9,651 nucleotides of DNA from NCBI GenBank assembly GCA_019415505.1, contig DXZC01000081.1, positions 1 through 9,651 of the forward strand. The letters are read 5' to 3'. A model generated the notes under the pieces. That model saw only the letters and a program-made list of their open reading frames with translations, had not been told where the DNA came from and did no database searches. Made by a program: the position numbers and the translations under genes. The DNA comes from Peptococcaceae bacterium (GTDB lineage Bacteria; Bacillota; Dehalobacteriia; UBA7702). The stretch's first letter is position 1. The number at the start of each line of letters is the position of its first letter. Below are positions 1 to 5,907 of this stretch, piece by piece.

Positions 1-68
1 AGGGAGTTGTTAATACTTGTGCCTTATTTAAGCTCAATTTGTCTACTATACCTATAACCATAACCAAA

Positions 69-101
69 GAGAACCGGCGGTTTTAGAGCCCGCCGGTTCT
101 C
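69..101 (-). terminator. Long hairpin, possible terminator of the spore-coat operon
   Basis: A perfect 12-bp inverted repeat (69-80 with 90-101) encloses a 9-base loop. On the minus strand the stem is followed by CTTTGGTT, a weak T-rich tail. On the plus strand no T run follows. It lies about 60 bases past the stop of the LysM gene, so its best role is termination of that leftward transcript. The poor T tract lowers confidence. Confidence 0.5.
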
Positions 102-119
102 GCTTCATGCTATTTATCT

Positions 120-148
120 GGCCTCTTGTGATAAGGGGCCTTTTATAT
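120..148 (+). terminator. Rho-independent terminator of a gene upstream of the window
   Basis: An 8-bp stem (120-127 with 133-140, one G-T wobble) with a 5-base loop is followed on the plus strand by TTTTATAT. On the minus strand the wobble becomes an A-C mismatch and the T tract is lost, so it fits a plus-strand transcript entering from the left. No coding sequence for that transcript can be recognised in bases 1-119. Confidence 0.55.
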
Positions 149-162
149 AAATTGAAAAAATT

Positions 163-978
163 TTACTGAATACGTACCATACGCCCCTGAATGGAGCCAA
201 CCTCATCTAATTCGTTAATGCCCCGCATTTTTGCCAAGGAAACGGAAAAGCGTTCGGCAATGGCTTCTAAGGTATCCCCCTCTTTGGCCCGGTAATAGCG
301 CAGGCAATAGGGGGGACTTTGCATGTTTTCTTCTCCCTCCTCCCTTGGGGTAGCTTTGGCTTCCGTTTTTGTCAGAGGCTCTCGTTTTTGGCGCAGTTCC
401 CGAAAGTCGTTACATACTTCTTCCGCTACTGTAATTTCCGTTTCTTCCGTCCGAGGGGTAGGCGGGGCTGCAATAATATCATCAATTTCGGCGGTTTCAC
501 CGTCGTTTTCCGGTATTAAATCATCCTCCTCTCCCGCTTTGGCAAACTCTTCTATGGTCTCCCGGAAATTATCTTCAATTTCTTTTATTTCATCCTCAAA
601 ATTTTCTTCATCTTCACTCATCTCTCCCGGTTCAGACCACCAGTGCACGGAAAAGCGCATTTCGCAGTTATTTTCTCCGGCGTCTGTAGCTACAATGTCA
701 GTTACTTCCGGCTCCATCATAAAAGATTCACGGATTCTCAGGTTGCTAAAGGGAAGCTCTTCTTGAAAAAACTCAGCTCCTTCCCAAAGACATTCTTCTT
801 CCCCTCTATCGTTAATGAAAAAGCCTTGCCACAGTAGATCCCCCTCGACAGTAAGCCTGTTGTTACTGGCGGTTGCATCCTTTAAAATGATGTTTCCGCA
901 AATTTTTGTGAGATTTTCCACTGGCGGCAAAGATTGGGGTATTTCAACACGTCTTACGACTTCGGAACAATAATCCAT
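163..978 (-). CDS. LysM-domain spore coat morphogenetic protein, SpoVID/SipL-like
   Basis: The product is 271 residues. The last 44 or so (228-271) form a LysM domain with the signature EGDTLEAIAERF, then a second helix and a short final strand, as in peptidoglycan or spore-surface binding modules. The N-terminal part (about 1-115) is predicted to be beta-rich and recalls the N-terminal domain of SpoVID and the DUF3794 domains of SipL; that match is by eye only. A strongly acidic linker with many E and D runs from about 118 to 185. There is no signal peptide or membrane segment, which suits a mother-cell protein that collects at the forespore surface. The ATG follows an AAGGAGGAG ribosome site (986-994). 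It is the last gene behind a glycosyltransferase and a CotS-type protein; in Bacillus subtilis spoVID lies beside the CotS paralogue ysxE, which supports the call. A generic LysM protein is the alternative. Confidence 0.68.
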   Translation of the reverse strand: MDYCSEVVRRVEIPQSLPPVENLTKICGNIILKDATASNNRLTVEGDLLWQGFFINDRGEEECLWEGAEFFQEELPFSNLRIRESFMMEPEVTDIVATDAGENNCEMRFSVHWWSEPGEMSEDEENFEDEIKEIEDNFRETIEEFAKAGEEDDLIPENDGETAEIDDIIAAPPTPRTEETEITVAEEVCNDFRELRQKREPLTKTEAKATPREEGEENMQSPPYCLRYYRAKEGDTLEAIAERFSVSLAKMRGINELDEVGSIQGRMVRIQ

Positions 979-1010
979 GGATATAACTCCTCCTTAGGGG
1001 GTTTTCTTTA

Positions 1011-1040
1011 TATATATGAATAGGAAATTGGAAATAGAAC
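1011..1040 (-). promoter_or_regulatory. Possible sigma-E-like promoter before the LysM gene
   Basis: On the minus strand GTTCTATT (1033-1040) is separated by 14 bases from CATATATA (1011-1018). The known sigma-E consensus is roughly GTCATATT, about 13-14 bases, then CATACAAT. Both elements fit partly. The site lies in the 63-base gap between the glycosyltransferase stop and the LysM start, just ahead of its ribosome site. The gap is AT-rich, so chance matches are likely. Confidence 0.35.
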
Positions 1041-1041
1041 C

Positions 1042-2145
1042 CTATCGACAAAGGTTCTCATAAACCGCCAAAGTTTGCTTGGCCGCGTTTTGGCGGGAAA
1101 ATTGCCGGCTATGGGCAAAGCAATCCCTGGCCATGGTTATTCTTTCGTTCTCATGGCGGTATAAGTGTAATATGCTCCGAGCCAACTCCTTTTCATCCCT
1201 GGCGTTTACATACAGGGCCTTGTTGGCCATGACCTCCGGCAGAGAAGCGGAGTTGGCGAGTATAACCGCAGCACCGCAGGAAGCAGCTTCCAGGGGCGGT
1301 AGGCCGAAGCCCTCATAGAGCGAGGGATAAACGAACACTTTAGCTCCGTTGTAGAACAGGGGTAAGGCGGCTGTGGGTATGTAGCCGGTAAAAATCACCC
1401 TGCCAGGCTGAATAGATTCCGCTGCCAGGGCCTTAATTTCCGCCGCCTGCTTGCCTTCTTTGCCAACTATGACTAAATTCCAATCTATTTCGTGCTGAAT
1501 CAGACTAAAGGCCGCAACGAGGGTTGAAAGGTTTTTTCTTGGGTTAAAGCCGCCCACATAGAGGATATAGTTGCCCTCAAGTCCATAATGTTTTCTTAGT
1601 TCCCTTTGAACCAAACCCTTATTTAAGGGGCGGAAAATCCTGTCTGCGCCCTGGTAAATTACGGTTATTTTTTGCGGTTTTATTTTTAGATGTTGAATAA
1701 TGTCCTTTTTAGTACAGTGGGACGCTGCTATGATTTTATCGGCTTGGGCTGCGATCTGCCCTATTTCAGCATTGAAAATTTCCTTATAGGGGGACCCGCA
1801 GTATTCTGGCATTATTAGGGGGATAAGGTCATGTATAGTTACTACTGTGGCACAATCCGGGTCTGGTGGCAAACCAAAGCCGTTGTGCAAATTGTGCAAT
1901 ATTTGGCTGCCTTCTACTGGCTTGGCTGGATTCCTGTGTACCAGCTCCCAAAAACCGATATTTTCCTGGGAGTTTTCCTTCAGGACTGGGATTGCCTCCG
2001 CTAAAGGTAGAACCCCCTGGGGCAGCACGATATTATAGGTATGGCGGTTTAGTTCCTGGAGCCCGCCTAGGAGGTCCCTAGCGTAGGTTCCCATACCTGT
2101 GCCCTTATACCATAGGGCGGCTCTGGCGTCTATGGTGATATCCAT
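1042..2145 (-). CDS. GT4-family glycosyltransferase, CotSA-like
   Basis: The 367-residue product has the two-domain GT-B layout of family 4 glycosyltransferases. The N-terminal domain starts with a glycine-rich GTGMGTYARDLL loop at 15-26 and carries TIHDLIPL at 103-110. The C-terminal nucleotide-sugar domain opens with ILYVGGFNPRKN at 194-205 and holds the family EX7E pair at Glu278 and Glu286 within YEGFGLPPLEAASCG. It should transfer a sugar from an activated donor to an acceptor that cannot be read from sequence. The ribosome site AGGAGGT overlaps the TAG stop of the upstream CotS-like gene, and only 9 bases separate stop and start, so the two are probably translationally coupled. In Bacillus subtilis cotSA, of this family, sits beside cotS, so a role in glycosylating spore surface material is a reasonable inference. 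A general cell-envelope role is the alternative. Confidence 0.85.
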   Translation of the reverse strand: MDITIDARAALWYKGTGMGTYARDLLGGLQELNRHTYNIVLPQGVLPLAEAIPVLKENSQENIGFWELVHRNPAKPVEGSQILHNLHNGFGLPPDPDCATVVTIHDLIPLIMPEYCGSPYKEIFNAEIGQIAAQADKIIAASHCTKKDIIQHLKIKPQKITVIYQGADRIFRPLNKGLVQRELRKHYGLEGNYILYVGGFNPRKNLSTLVAAFSLIQHEIDWNLVIVGKEGKQAAEIKALAAESIQPGRVIFTGYIPTAALPLFYNGAKVFVYPSLYEGFGLPPLEAASCGAAVILANSASLPEVMANKALYVNARDEKELARSILHLYRHENERITMARDCFAHSRQFSRQNAAKQTLAVYENLCR

Positions 2146-2154
2146 AGTTACCTC

Positions 2155-3135
2155 CTAAAAGTTTTGGTTGAAAAATTTTAACGCTTCAAATCTCTGATTG
2201 CGTTGTTTTAGTAAGCGGCGCAATTTTTTTTCGTTATGCTCCGAGAAATCCTTCTCGCCGTACCTGGCCAGGCCGCACTGCCAAAAATCCTGAGGAAATT
2301 GGAGCATAGCTTTGAGAATTTCCGGTTCCTCCTTTTTCAGCGGGTTTTTTTTATCGTAAGCTGTTAAGGCTTCCCAGGCTATAGTGGTGCTCCAGTTGTT
2401 AGCTTTCATTATTTTGCTCAAGAAATTGGCTAAATCGTGGCACCGTATGTCAGCTATGGCGTAATCAAAATCTATAATATTAACGGCGTCTGCCATAACA
2501 AAGTTATGGTGCGCTAAATCATGGTGGCAGAAGCCGCCTTGGGTCTTTTCCTCCTGACAGATTTTAGAGTATTGGCTGGCCTTGAAGGATTCCCCTGTTT
2601 TTACCATTTCCTCGGCAAAAAAAGGAGCAAACCGCCGGTAGTAGCAGTCAAAGCCGTTTTTTTTGCCGGCATATTCTAAAAAGCGGTTTAAATCCCGCCC
2701 TTTTTCCTCAATCATCATAGGCCAACTGCCCCATTTTACCCGGCCGGGATAAGGGTTTTGGGGCTTGTAGCCTTGGGCCGCCTGGTGGAAGCCAGCCAAA
2801 AATTCAGCGCAGGCTTTGACCTTGACTGGGTCTTGGTAATCGCTTTCACCACCGGGGAGCTTGGCGCTGAGGAAATAGCTTTTTTCTTCCCGGACGATGA
2901 TTTTTTCCTGGTCAATACCGGGTATTATCTGGTTAAAGCTATCAAAACCCTTGGCGCTGAGATGGTCCATTGCCCCGATGATAAAGGCTGTTTCCTGGGC
3001 GGGAAAGGACAGGGCCTTTAAAATATATGTACCCTCTGTACATTGGATTTCCCAAACTCGGCCAGATTTTAGTGTCAAAATTCGCCTGACGTGAATAGGA
3101 TAGTTATAAAGTATTTCAGTTAGACAGTTTTCCAC
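2155..3135 (-). CDS. CotS/YsxE-family spore coat protein (kinase-like fold)
   Basis: I place the start at GTG 3133-3135, giving 326 residues. An AGAGGTGA ribosome site (3140-3147) lies just before it, and a sigma-E-like -10 lies just before that. The open frame continues to an ATG at 3207 (350 residues), but that ATG has no ribosome site. From the GTG the protein begins with a short helix and then YPI, as CotS proteins do. Kinase/aminoglycoside-phosphotransferase features are a lysine in YILK (Lys40), a catalytic-type loop HHDLAHHNF with Asp206 and Asn211, and a metal-binding-type IIDFD (Asp222). The family includes CotS, YsxE and YutH, which are coat-associated; whether they phosphorylate anything is unsettled. 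It is the first gene of the leftward operon with the glycosyltransferase and LysM genes. A small-molecule kinase unrelated to spores is the alternative. Confidence 0.75.
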   Translation of the reverse strand: MENCLTEILYNYPIHVRRILTLKSGRVWEIQCTEGTYILKALSFPAQETAFIIGAMDHLSAKGFDSFNQIIPGIDQEKIIVREEKSYFLSAKLPGGESDYQDPVKVKACAEFLAGFHQAAQGYKPQNPYPGRVKWGSWPMMIEEKGRDLNRFLEYAGKKNGFDCYYRRFAPFFAEEMVKTGESFKASQYSKICQEEKTQGGFCHHDLAHHNFVMADAVNIIDFDYAIADIRCHDLANFLSKIMKANNWSTTIAWEALTAYDKKNPLKKEEPEILKAMLQFPQDFWQCGLARYGEKDFSEHNEKKLRRLLKQRNQRFEALKFFNQNF

Positions 3136-3139
3136 GTTT

Positions 3140-3147
3140 TCACCTCT
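3140..3147 (-). promoter_or_regulatory. Ribosome binding site that sets the GTG start of the CotS-like gene
   Basis: On the minus strand AGAGGTGA matches the 3' end of Bacillota 16S rRNA and lies 4 bases before GTG 3133-3135. The competing ATG at 3205-3207 is preceded by T-rich sequence with no purine-rich site. Confidence 0.65.
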
Positions 3148-3152
3148 GTATT

Positions 3153-3181
3153 TGTGTATGAATGAGGAAAGATGAATATGC
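3153..3181 (-). promoter_or_regulatory. Sigma-E-like promoter of the spore-coat operon
   Basis: On the minus strand GCATATT (3175-3181) is separated by 14 bases from CATACACA (3153-3160). This is close to the known sigma-E pattern of a -35 ending in ATATT and a -10 CATACA with similar spacing. Transcription would start around 3147-3150, directly at the ribosome site of the GTG-started gene, giving a very short leader. Mother-cell sigma-E control agrees with the coat-protein identity of the operon. Confidence 0.55.
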
Positions 3182-3183
3182 AC

Positions 3184-3212
3184 GTCATAAATATTTAACT
3201 TTAACATAAAAT
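3184..3212 (+). promoter_or_regulatory. Possible divergent sigma-E-like promoter for the 72-residue gene
   Basis: On the plus strand GTCATAAA (3184-3191), 13 bases, then CATAAAAT (3205-3212) fits the sigma-E pattern well. Its -35 lies 2 bases from the -35 of the leftward sigma-E-like promoter. The region is AT-rich and a weak vegetative -10 (TAAAAT, 3207-3212) overlaps it, so the sigma factor is uncertain. Confidence 0.4.
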
Positions 3213-3236
3213 CAAAAAATCAAAGGAGGTTTACCC

Positions 3237-3455
3237 ATGCAAGATTTTGATAACAACAACCCTTATTCCCCTGAAGTAGCCGCCCATATACTGCGAGACA
3301 CTGCGGAATCATATTACTATATCCTCAGCGGTGCCGAAAAGTTCAACTCCCTTAACGCCGCCCATAAGCACCATCTTTCCAAGGCTATTGATCGGGCTAA
3401 TGACGTAGGCAAGGTAATAGACGAACTAACGAAAATCCTCAAATCTGAAATTTAA
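3237..3455 (+). CDS. Small helical protein of unknown function (72 residues)
   Basis: I do not recognise this protein. It is preceded by a strong AAAGGAGGT ribosome site (about 3221-3229) and ends at TAA just before a strong hairpin, so it is very likely a real gene. The sequence is hydrophilic, with no signal peptide, membrane segment or cysteine. After an Asn-rich start (DNNNPYSPE) it looks like two or three amphipathic helices, with a YYY run at 26-28 and a HKHH cluster at 43-46. It is divergently transcribed from the spore-coat operon and may share its sporulation timing through a sigma-E-like promoter; that link is inference. A small spore or coat-associated protein is possible, but no family can be assigned. 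Confidence 0.75.
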   Translation: MQDFDNNNPYSPEVAAHILRDTAESYYYILSGAEKFNSLNAAHKHHLSKAIDRANDVGKVIDELTKILKSEI

Positions 3456-3479
3456 AAGCTTAAATAAGCCTGTTAGCGC

Positions 3480-3520
3480 CAGGGCCTTGTGGAAATTTTT
3501 CACAAGGCCCTGTTGCTGTT
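3480..3520 (+). terminator. Strong hairpin terminator after the 72-residue gene
   Basis: A perfect 12-bp stem (3480-3491 with 3501-3512) encloses the loop GAAATTTTT and is followed by TTGCTGTT. It starts 25 bases after the stop codon. The T tract is interrupted, so termination may be partial. On the minus strand no T-rich tail follows. Confidence 0.6.
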
Positions 3521-3547
3521 GCAAAAACTGCTTTAATAGGTTATTAT
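3519..3547 (+). promoter_or_regulatory. Probable vegetative promoter of the YoaP-like gene
   Basis: TTGCAA (3519-3524), 17 bases, then TATTAT (3542-3547) match the sigma-A -35 at 4 of 6 and the -10 at 5 of 6 positions with ideal spacing. Transcription would start near 3554, after the preceding hairpin and before the ATG at 3586. This supports the shorter start of the next gene. Confidence 0.5.
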
Positions 3548-3585
3548 ATAAAATAATAAACCTTAGGCGGGAGATAAGTATAGAT

Positions 3586-4359
3586 ATGGAAACTGTTGTT
3601 GTAGACTACCGGAATATCGACCAGGAGCATATATGCTGTAGCATGAGCGATAAAAAATGCGTTGCCGCAAAAAAAGCCTGGTTAAAAAATAATTTTGAGG
3701 ATGGCGTGGTCTTTCGCAAGGCCAATGTTCAAGGTAAGGTGTTTATAGAATATATGCCCGCCGACGATGCTTGGTGCCCGGTGAACGCTCCCCAGTATAT
3801 GTTTATTAATTGCCTCTGGGTGGCCGGGAAGTACCAGGGCCAGGGTTACTCAAAAGTGCTGTTGCGGGAATGTATTGCGGAAAGTAAAATCAAGGGTAAA
3901 ATTGGCTTGGTGGCCCTTACTGCCTCGAAAAAAAAGCCTTATCTGGCGGATAAAAAGTACCTGCTCCACCTTGGCTTTCAAGTAGCGGATACGGCGGAAC
4001 CTTATTTTGAGCTTATGTATTTGCCCTTTGTTGACGATGCTCCCAAACCCAGTTTTTTAGACCAGGCTAAGACAGGCCGGATAGAGGAAACAGGCTGGGT
4101 ACTGTATTATACTCACCAGTGCCCCTTCACAGCGAAATATGTGCCCCTGGCCCAAGAGATTGCCACAGAGTTAGGGGTGGATTTGCGGGTCATAAAAATA
4201 GACGTGCCTAGGGATAAAAACGCGGTGGCAGACCCTAACATAATTCATCCTCACGCCGCCCCTTGTCCCTTTACTACTTACAGCCTCTACCATGACGGCA
4301 AATTTGTCACCCATGAGATTCAAAGCGAGGCTAAATTGCGTAAGCTCTGGCAAAAATAA
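3586..4359 (+). CDS. YoaP-like GNAT acetyltransferase with thioredoxin-like C-terminal domain
   Basis: The product is 257 residues from ATG 3586, about the length of Bacillus YoaP. The frame extends upstream to a TTG at 3487, but that stretch runs through a terminator hairpin and encodes an implausible CCCCKNC, so it is not translated. The N-terminal GNAT domain (about 1-150) carries the acetyl-CoA loop QGQGYS at 84-89 after the strand NCLWVAG. The conserved opening DYRNIDQEHICC with paired Cys17/Cys18 is typical of this family. The C-terminal YoaP domain (about 165-257) is thioredoxin-like, with CPFTAKY at 179-185 and CPFTTYSL at 227-234. The substrate is unknown. A weak ribosome site GGGAG lies about 13 bases upstream. 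It appears monocistronic with its own promoter. Family assignment is firm; biochemical role is not. Confidence 0.88.
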   Translation: METVVVDYRNIDQEHICCSMSDKKCVAAKKAWLKNNFEDGVVFRKANVQGKVFIEYMPADDAWCPVNAPQYMFINCLWVAGKYQGQGYSKVLLRECIAESKIKGKIGLVALTASKKKPYLADKKYLLHLGFQVADTAEPYFELMYLPFVDDAPKPSFLDQAKTGRIEETGWVLYYTHQCPFTAKYVPLAQEIATELGVDLRVIKIDVPRDKNAVADPNIIHPHAAPCPFTTYSLYHDGKFVTHEIQSEAKLRKLWQK

Positions 4360-4377
4360 GGCTAAATAATAATAGCT

Positions 4378-4680
4378 TGTTCATGGTTTCAGATACTGAA
4401 CAGCTTCTAAGTCCTGGGTTGTGAAGCGGGGATTAAAAGGCGTTTTAATGGTAAGGAGCGAGTTGAAATAGAAAATCCCTTACAGGGCAGGCCACTAGGC
4501 GGAAGTTTAGGGTTAATTTATCAGCGCCGCCCTCGGAAGAAGCGCCCTTGCCGAAGCTGGCTAAACGTAATAGCGGCAAAACTCCTTTCGTATGAAAGGG
4601 GGTGAACTAGCCTGATTATGCCAAAATATGCTGACATAAGCTTTGATGAGCGTCTAATTTTGCTCCAGTGGCATAGTTGA
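4378..4680 (+). ncRNA. Candidate structured non-coding RNA, family not identified
   Basis: The stretch from 4360 to 4871 has no convincing gene but is dense in complementary segments on the plus strand. These include 4378-4383 with 4397-4402, a 7-bp ATTAAAA/TTTTAAT hairpin at 4432-4449, 4429-4434 with 4474-4479, GTAAGG 4451-4456 with 4478-4483, GGCGG 4498-4502 with 4527-4531, and TTGCCG 4548-4553 with 4574-4579. Others are CTCCTTTC/GAAAGGGG at 4582-4601 and TATGCCA 4617-4623 with 4669-4675. CAGCTTC 4401-4407 can also pair over long range with GAAGCTG 4553-4559. Some pairs compete, suggesting pseudoknots or switching. The nearest plus-strand gene downstream is at 5940, beyond the terminator at 4756-4790, so it is not an ordinary riboswitch leader. 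No clear promoter of its own was found; it may be processed from the YoaP-like transcript. Strand and boundaries are inferred, and base pairing by eye has a high false-positive rate. Confidence 0.4.
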
Positions 4681-4755
4681 AGAGATTCTCATTTCTAATT
4701 GCCTTAGCCTTATGCCGCAAATTATCACCATGTTAAAAGTATTTAGGGTTAAGAA

Positions 4756-4790
4756 AAACCCCCTTCTAAGAAGGGGGTTTATTTTATATT
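4756..4790. terminator. Strong bidirectional terminator
   Basis: An 11-bp perfect stem (4756-4766 with 4770-4780) with loop TAA is followed by ATTTTATATT on the plus strand and, read the other way, by TTTTTCTT when the stem's own Ts are counted. On the plus strand it closes the YoaP-like gene and candidate RNA transcript. On the minus strand it lies about 90 bases after the metA stop and would end that transcript. Confidence 0.85.
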
Positions 4791-4871
4791 GTTCGGATTA
4801 TAGTAGTAGTTTTAACTGTCAGTTGTGGGTTAGAGAAGATGTTGGCAGTAAAGCCGACTCAAGGCGTTTAT

Positions 4872-5789
4872 TTAGCAGATATCATCCAGATTGTAAGGAG
4901 TATTCTGGTAAACAAAGTAATTGAGCCAGTTGGAGTAAAGCAAATTGGCGTGGGAACGCCAGGTCACTAAGGGTTCTTTGCTGGGGTCGTCGTTGGGAAA
5001 GTAGTTTTGCGGTATATCTATCTCCAAGCCAGCTTGTTTGTCCCGAAAATATTCCCCAGCTAGGGTATTGGCATCGTATTCCGAGTGGCCTGTGACAAAA
5101 AATTGGCGGCCCCGGGCTGTGGATATGGTATGCACCCCGGCTTCTTCCGAGGATGATAGAATACGCAATTCCGGTATTTTTTCCACATCCTTCCGCCGGA
5201 TTGTGGTGTGGCGGGAGTGGGGCACCATATAAACATCGTCAAAGCCCCGAAAGAGCATGGAGTTTTTATAATCAGCCGTATGGGGGAATATGCCGAAGAG
5301 CTTTTTTGCCAATTTATGCTTTTTAATGCCAAAGTGGTAATAAAGGCCGGCCTGAGCTGCCCAGCAGATATGAAAGGTGCTGAATACATGGGTTTTGCTC
5401 CAGGCCATAATTTCCGTAAGCTCCTGCCAGTATGCCACTTCCTCGAAGGCTAAATGCTCCAAGGGCGCCCCAGTAATAATCATACCGTCAAATCGGCGAT
5501 GTTTTAAATCATCGAAATTTTTATAAAAGGCCAACATATGTTCTTCCGGTGTGTTTTTGGGATTATGACCTTTAATTTGCATAAGCTCAACCTCTACCTG
5601 TAGCGGCGTGTTGCCGATGAGCCGGGCTAGCTGGGTTTCCGTGGTAATTTTGGTGGGCATAAGGTTAAGTATGACAATTTGCAGGGGACGAACGTCCTGG
5701 GTGACAGCCCTAGTCTCCCGCATAACAAAAATATTCTCTTCCTTTAGGACTTTAGTGGCGGGTAATTCATTGGGAATTTTAATGGGCAT
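4872..5789 (-). CDS. metA: Homoserine O-acetyltransferase (MetA family)
   Basis: The 305-residue product is a full-length MetA enzyme, which acylates the hydroxyl of L-homoserine as the first committed step of methionine synthesis. The catalytic cysteine is Cys142 in TFHICWAAQAGLYYH, and His235 and Glu237 lie in VTGHSEYD, the known triad positions. Position 111 (TGAPLE) is Glu. Work on the Bacillus cereus enzyme showed that Glu here favours acetyl-CoA while Gly, as in Escherichia coli, favours succinyl-CoA. O-acetylhomoserine is therefore the expected product, and the nearby metY uses exactly that compound. The ATG is preceded by AAAGGAG (5799-5805). It is transcribed alone, divergently from the Rrf2 regulator, from a near-consensus promoter with a leader of about 25 bases. 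No S-box or T-box is present in that leader. Confidence 0.95.
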   Translation of the reverse strand: MPIKIPNELPATKVLKEENIFVMRETRAVTQDVRPLQIVILNLMPTKITTETQLARLIGNTPLQVEVELMQIKGHNPKNTPEEHMLAFYKNFDDLKHRRFDGMIITGAPLEHLAFEEVAYWQELTEIMAWSKTHVFSTFHICWAAQAGLYYHFGIKKHKLAKKLFGIFPHTADYKNSMLFRGFDDVYMVPHSRHTTIRRKDVEKIPELRILSSSEEAGVHTISTARGRQFFVTGHSEYDANTLAGEYFRDKQAGLEIDIPQNYFPNDDPSKEPLVTWRSHANLLYSNWLNYFVYQNTPYNLDDIC

Positions 5790-5811
5790 TGTTGGACGCT
5801 CCTTTATAATA

Positions 5812-5827
5812 TTACTGAAAATAGTAA
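5812..5827. promoter_or_regulatory. Possible operator dyad over the metA -10 region
   Basis: TTACT (5812-5816) and AGTAA (5823-5827) form a perfect 5-bp inverted repeat with a 6-base centre. It overlaps the metA -10 and start point, a good position for a repressor. The short arms and AT-rich context make it tentative; the adjacent Rrf2 protein is the natural candidate ligand. Confidence 0.3.
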
Positions 5828-5849
5828 CATTTTACATAATAATTGTCAA
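5821..5849 (-). promoter_or_regulatory. Vegetative (sigma-A) promoter of metA
   Basis: On the minus strand a perfect TTGACA (5844-5849) is followed after exactly 17 bases by TACTAT (5821-5826), 5 of 6 matches to the -10. Transcription should start near 5814, about 25 bases before the metA ATG. That leaves no room for a leader riboswitch. Confidence 0.85.
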
Positions 5850-5877
5850 ATATTTTTCGATTTTGGGACTTTTTTAT

Positions 5878-5907
5878 TTGCAATTTATCTAATCCCTCTG
5901 ATATAAT
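5878..5907 (+). promoter_or_regulatory. Extended -10 promoter of the Rrf2-metY-cysK operon
   Basis: A perfect TATAAT (5902-5907) is preceded by the extended -10 element TGA (5899-5901). A TTGCAA at 5878-5883 gives a fair -35 at 18-base spacing. Transcription should start near 5914, with the ribosome site AAAGGGGA at 5925-5932 and the ATG at 5940. Confidence 0.75.

Noticed and set aside
323..766. 147-codon plus-strand frame opposite the LysM gene
   Set aside because: It is a serine-rich antisense image of the acidic linker of the real gene, with no ribosome site or recognisable domain.
3136..3207. Longer start (ATG 3207) for the CotS-like gene
   Set aside because: No ribosome site precedes it, and a sigma-E-like promoter and good ribosome site lie inside this extension.
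3487..3585. N-terminal extension of the YoaP-like frame from a TTG at 3487
   Set aside because: It reads through the right half of a 12-bp terminator hairpin and the probable promoter, encodes an unlikely CCCCKNC, and lacks a ribosome site. ATG 3586 begins the family-conserved sequence.
4618..4680. 20-codon micro-ORF after AAAGGGGGTGA in the gene-free gap
   Set aside because: The ribosome-like sequence is about 12 bases or more away and lies in the arm of a hairpin. The frame's two ends are arms of another perfect pair, so the sequence is better read as structured RNA. A regulatory peptide is not fully excluded.
4360..4790. RNase P RNA, tmRNA or a known riboswitch in the gap
   Set aside because: The GAGGAAAGUCC-type core of RNase P, the CCA-ended tRNA part and tag frame of tmRNA, the T-box GGUGGNACCGCG and SAM or cobalamin box motifs were all looked for by eye and not found.
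4712..4924. 70-codon plus-strand frame
   Set aside because: It spans the strong terminator at 4756-4790 and the 3' end of metA, has no ribosome site and a composition unlike a protein.
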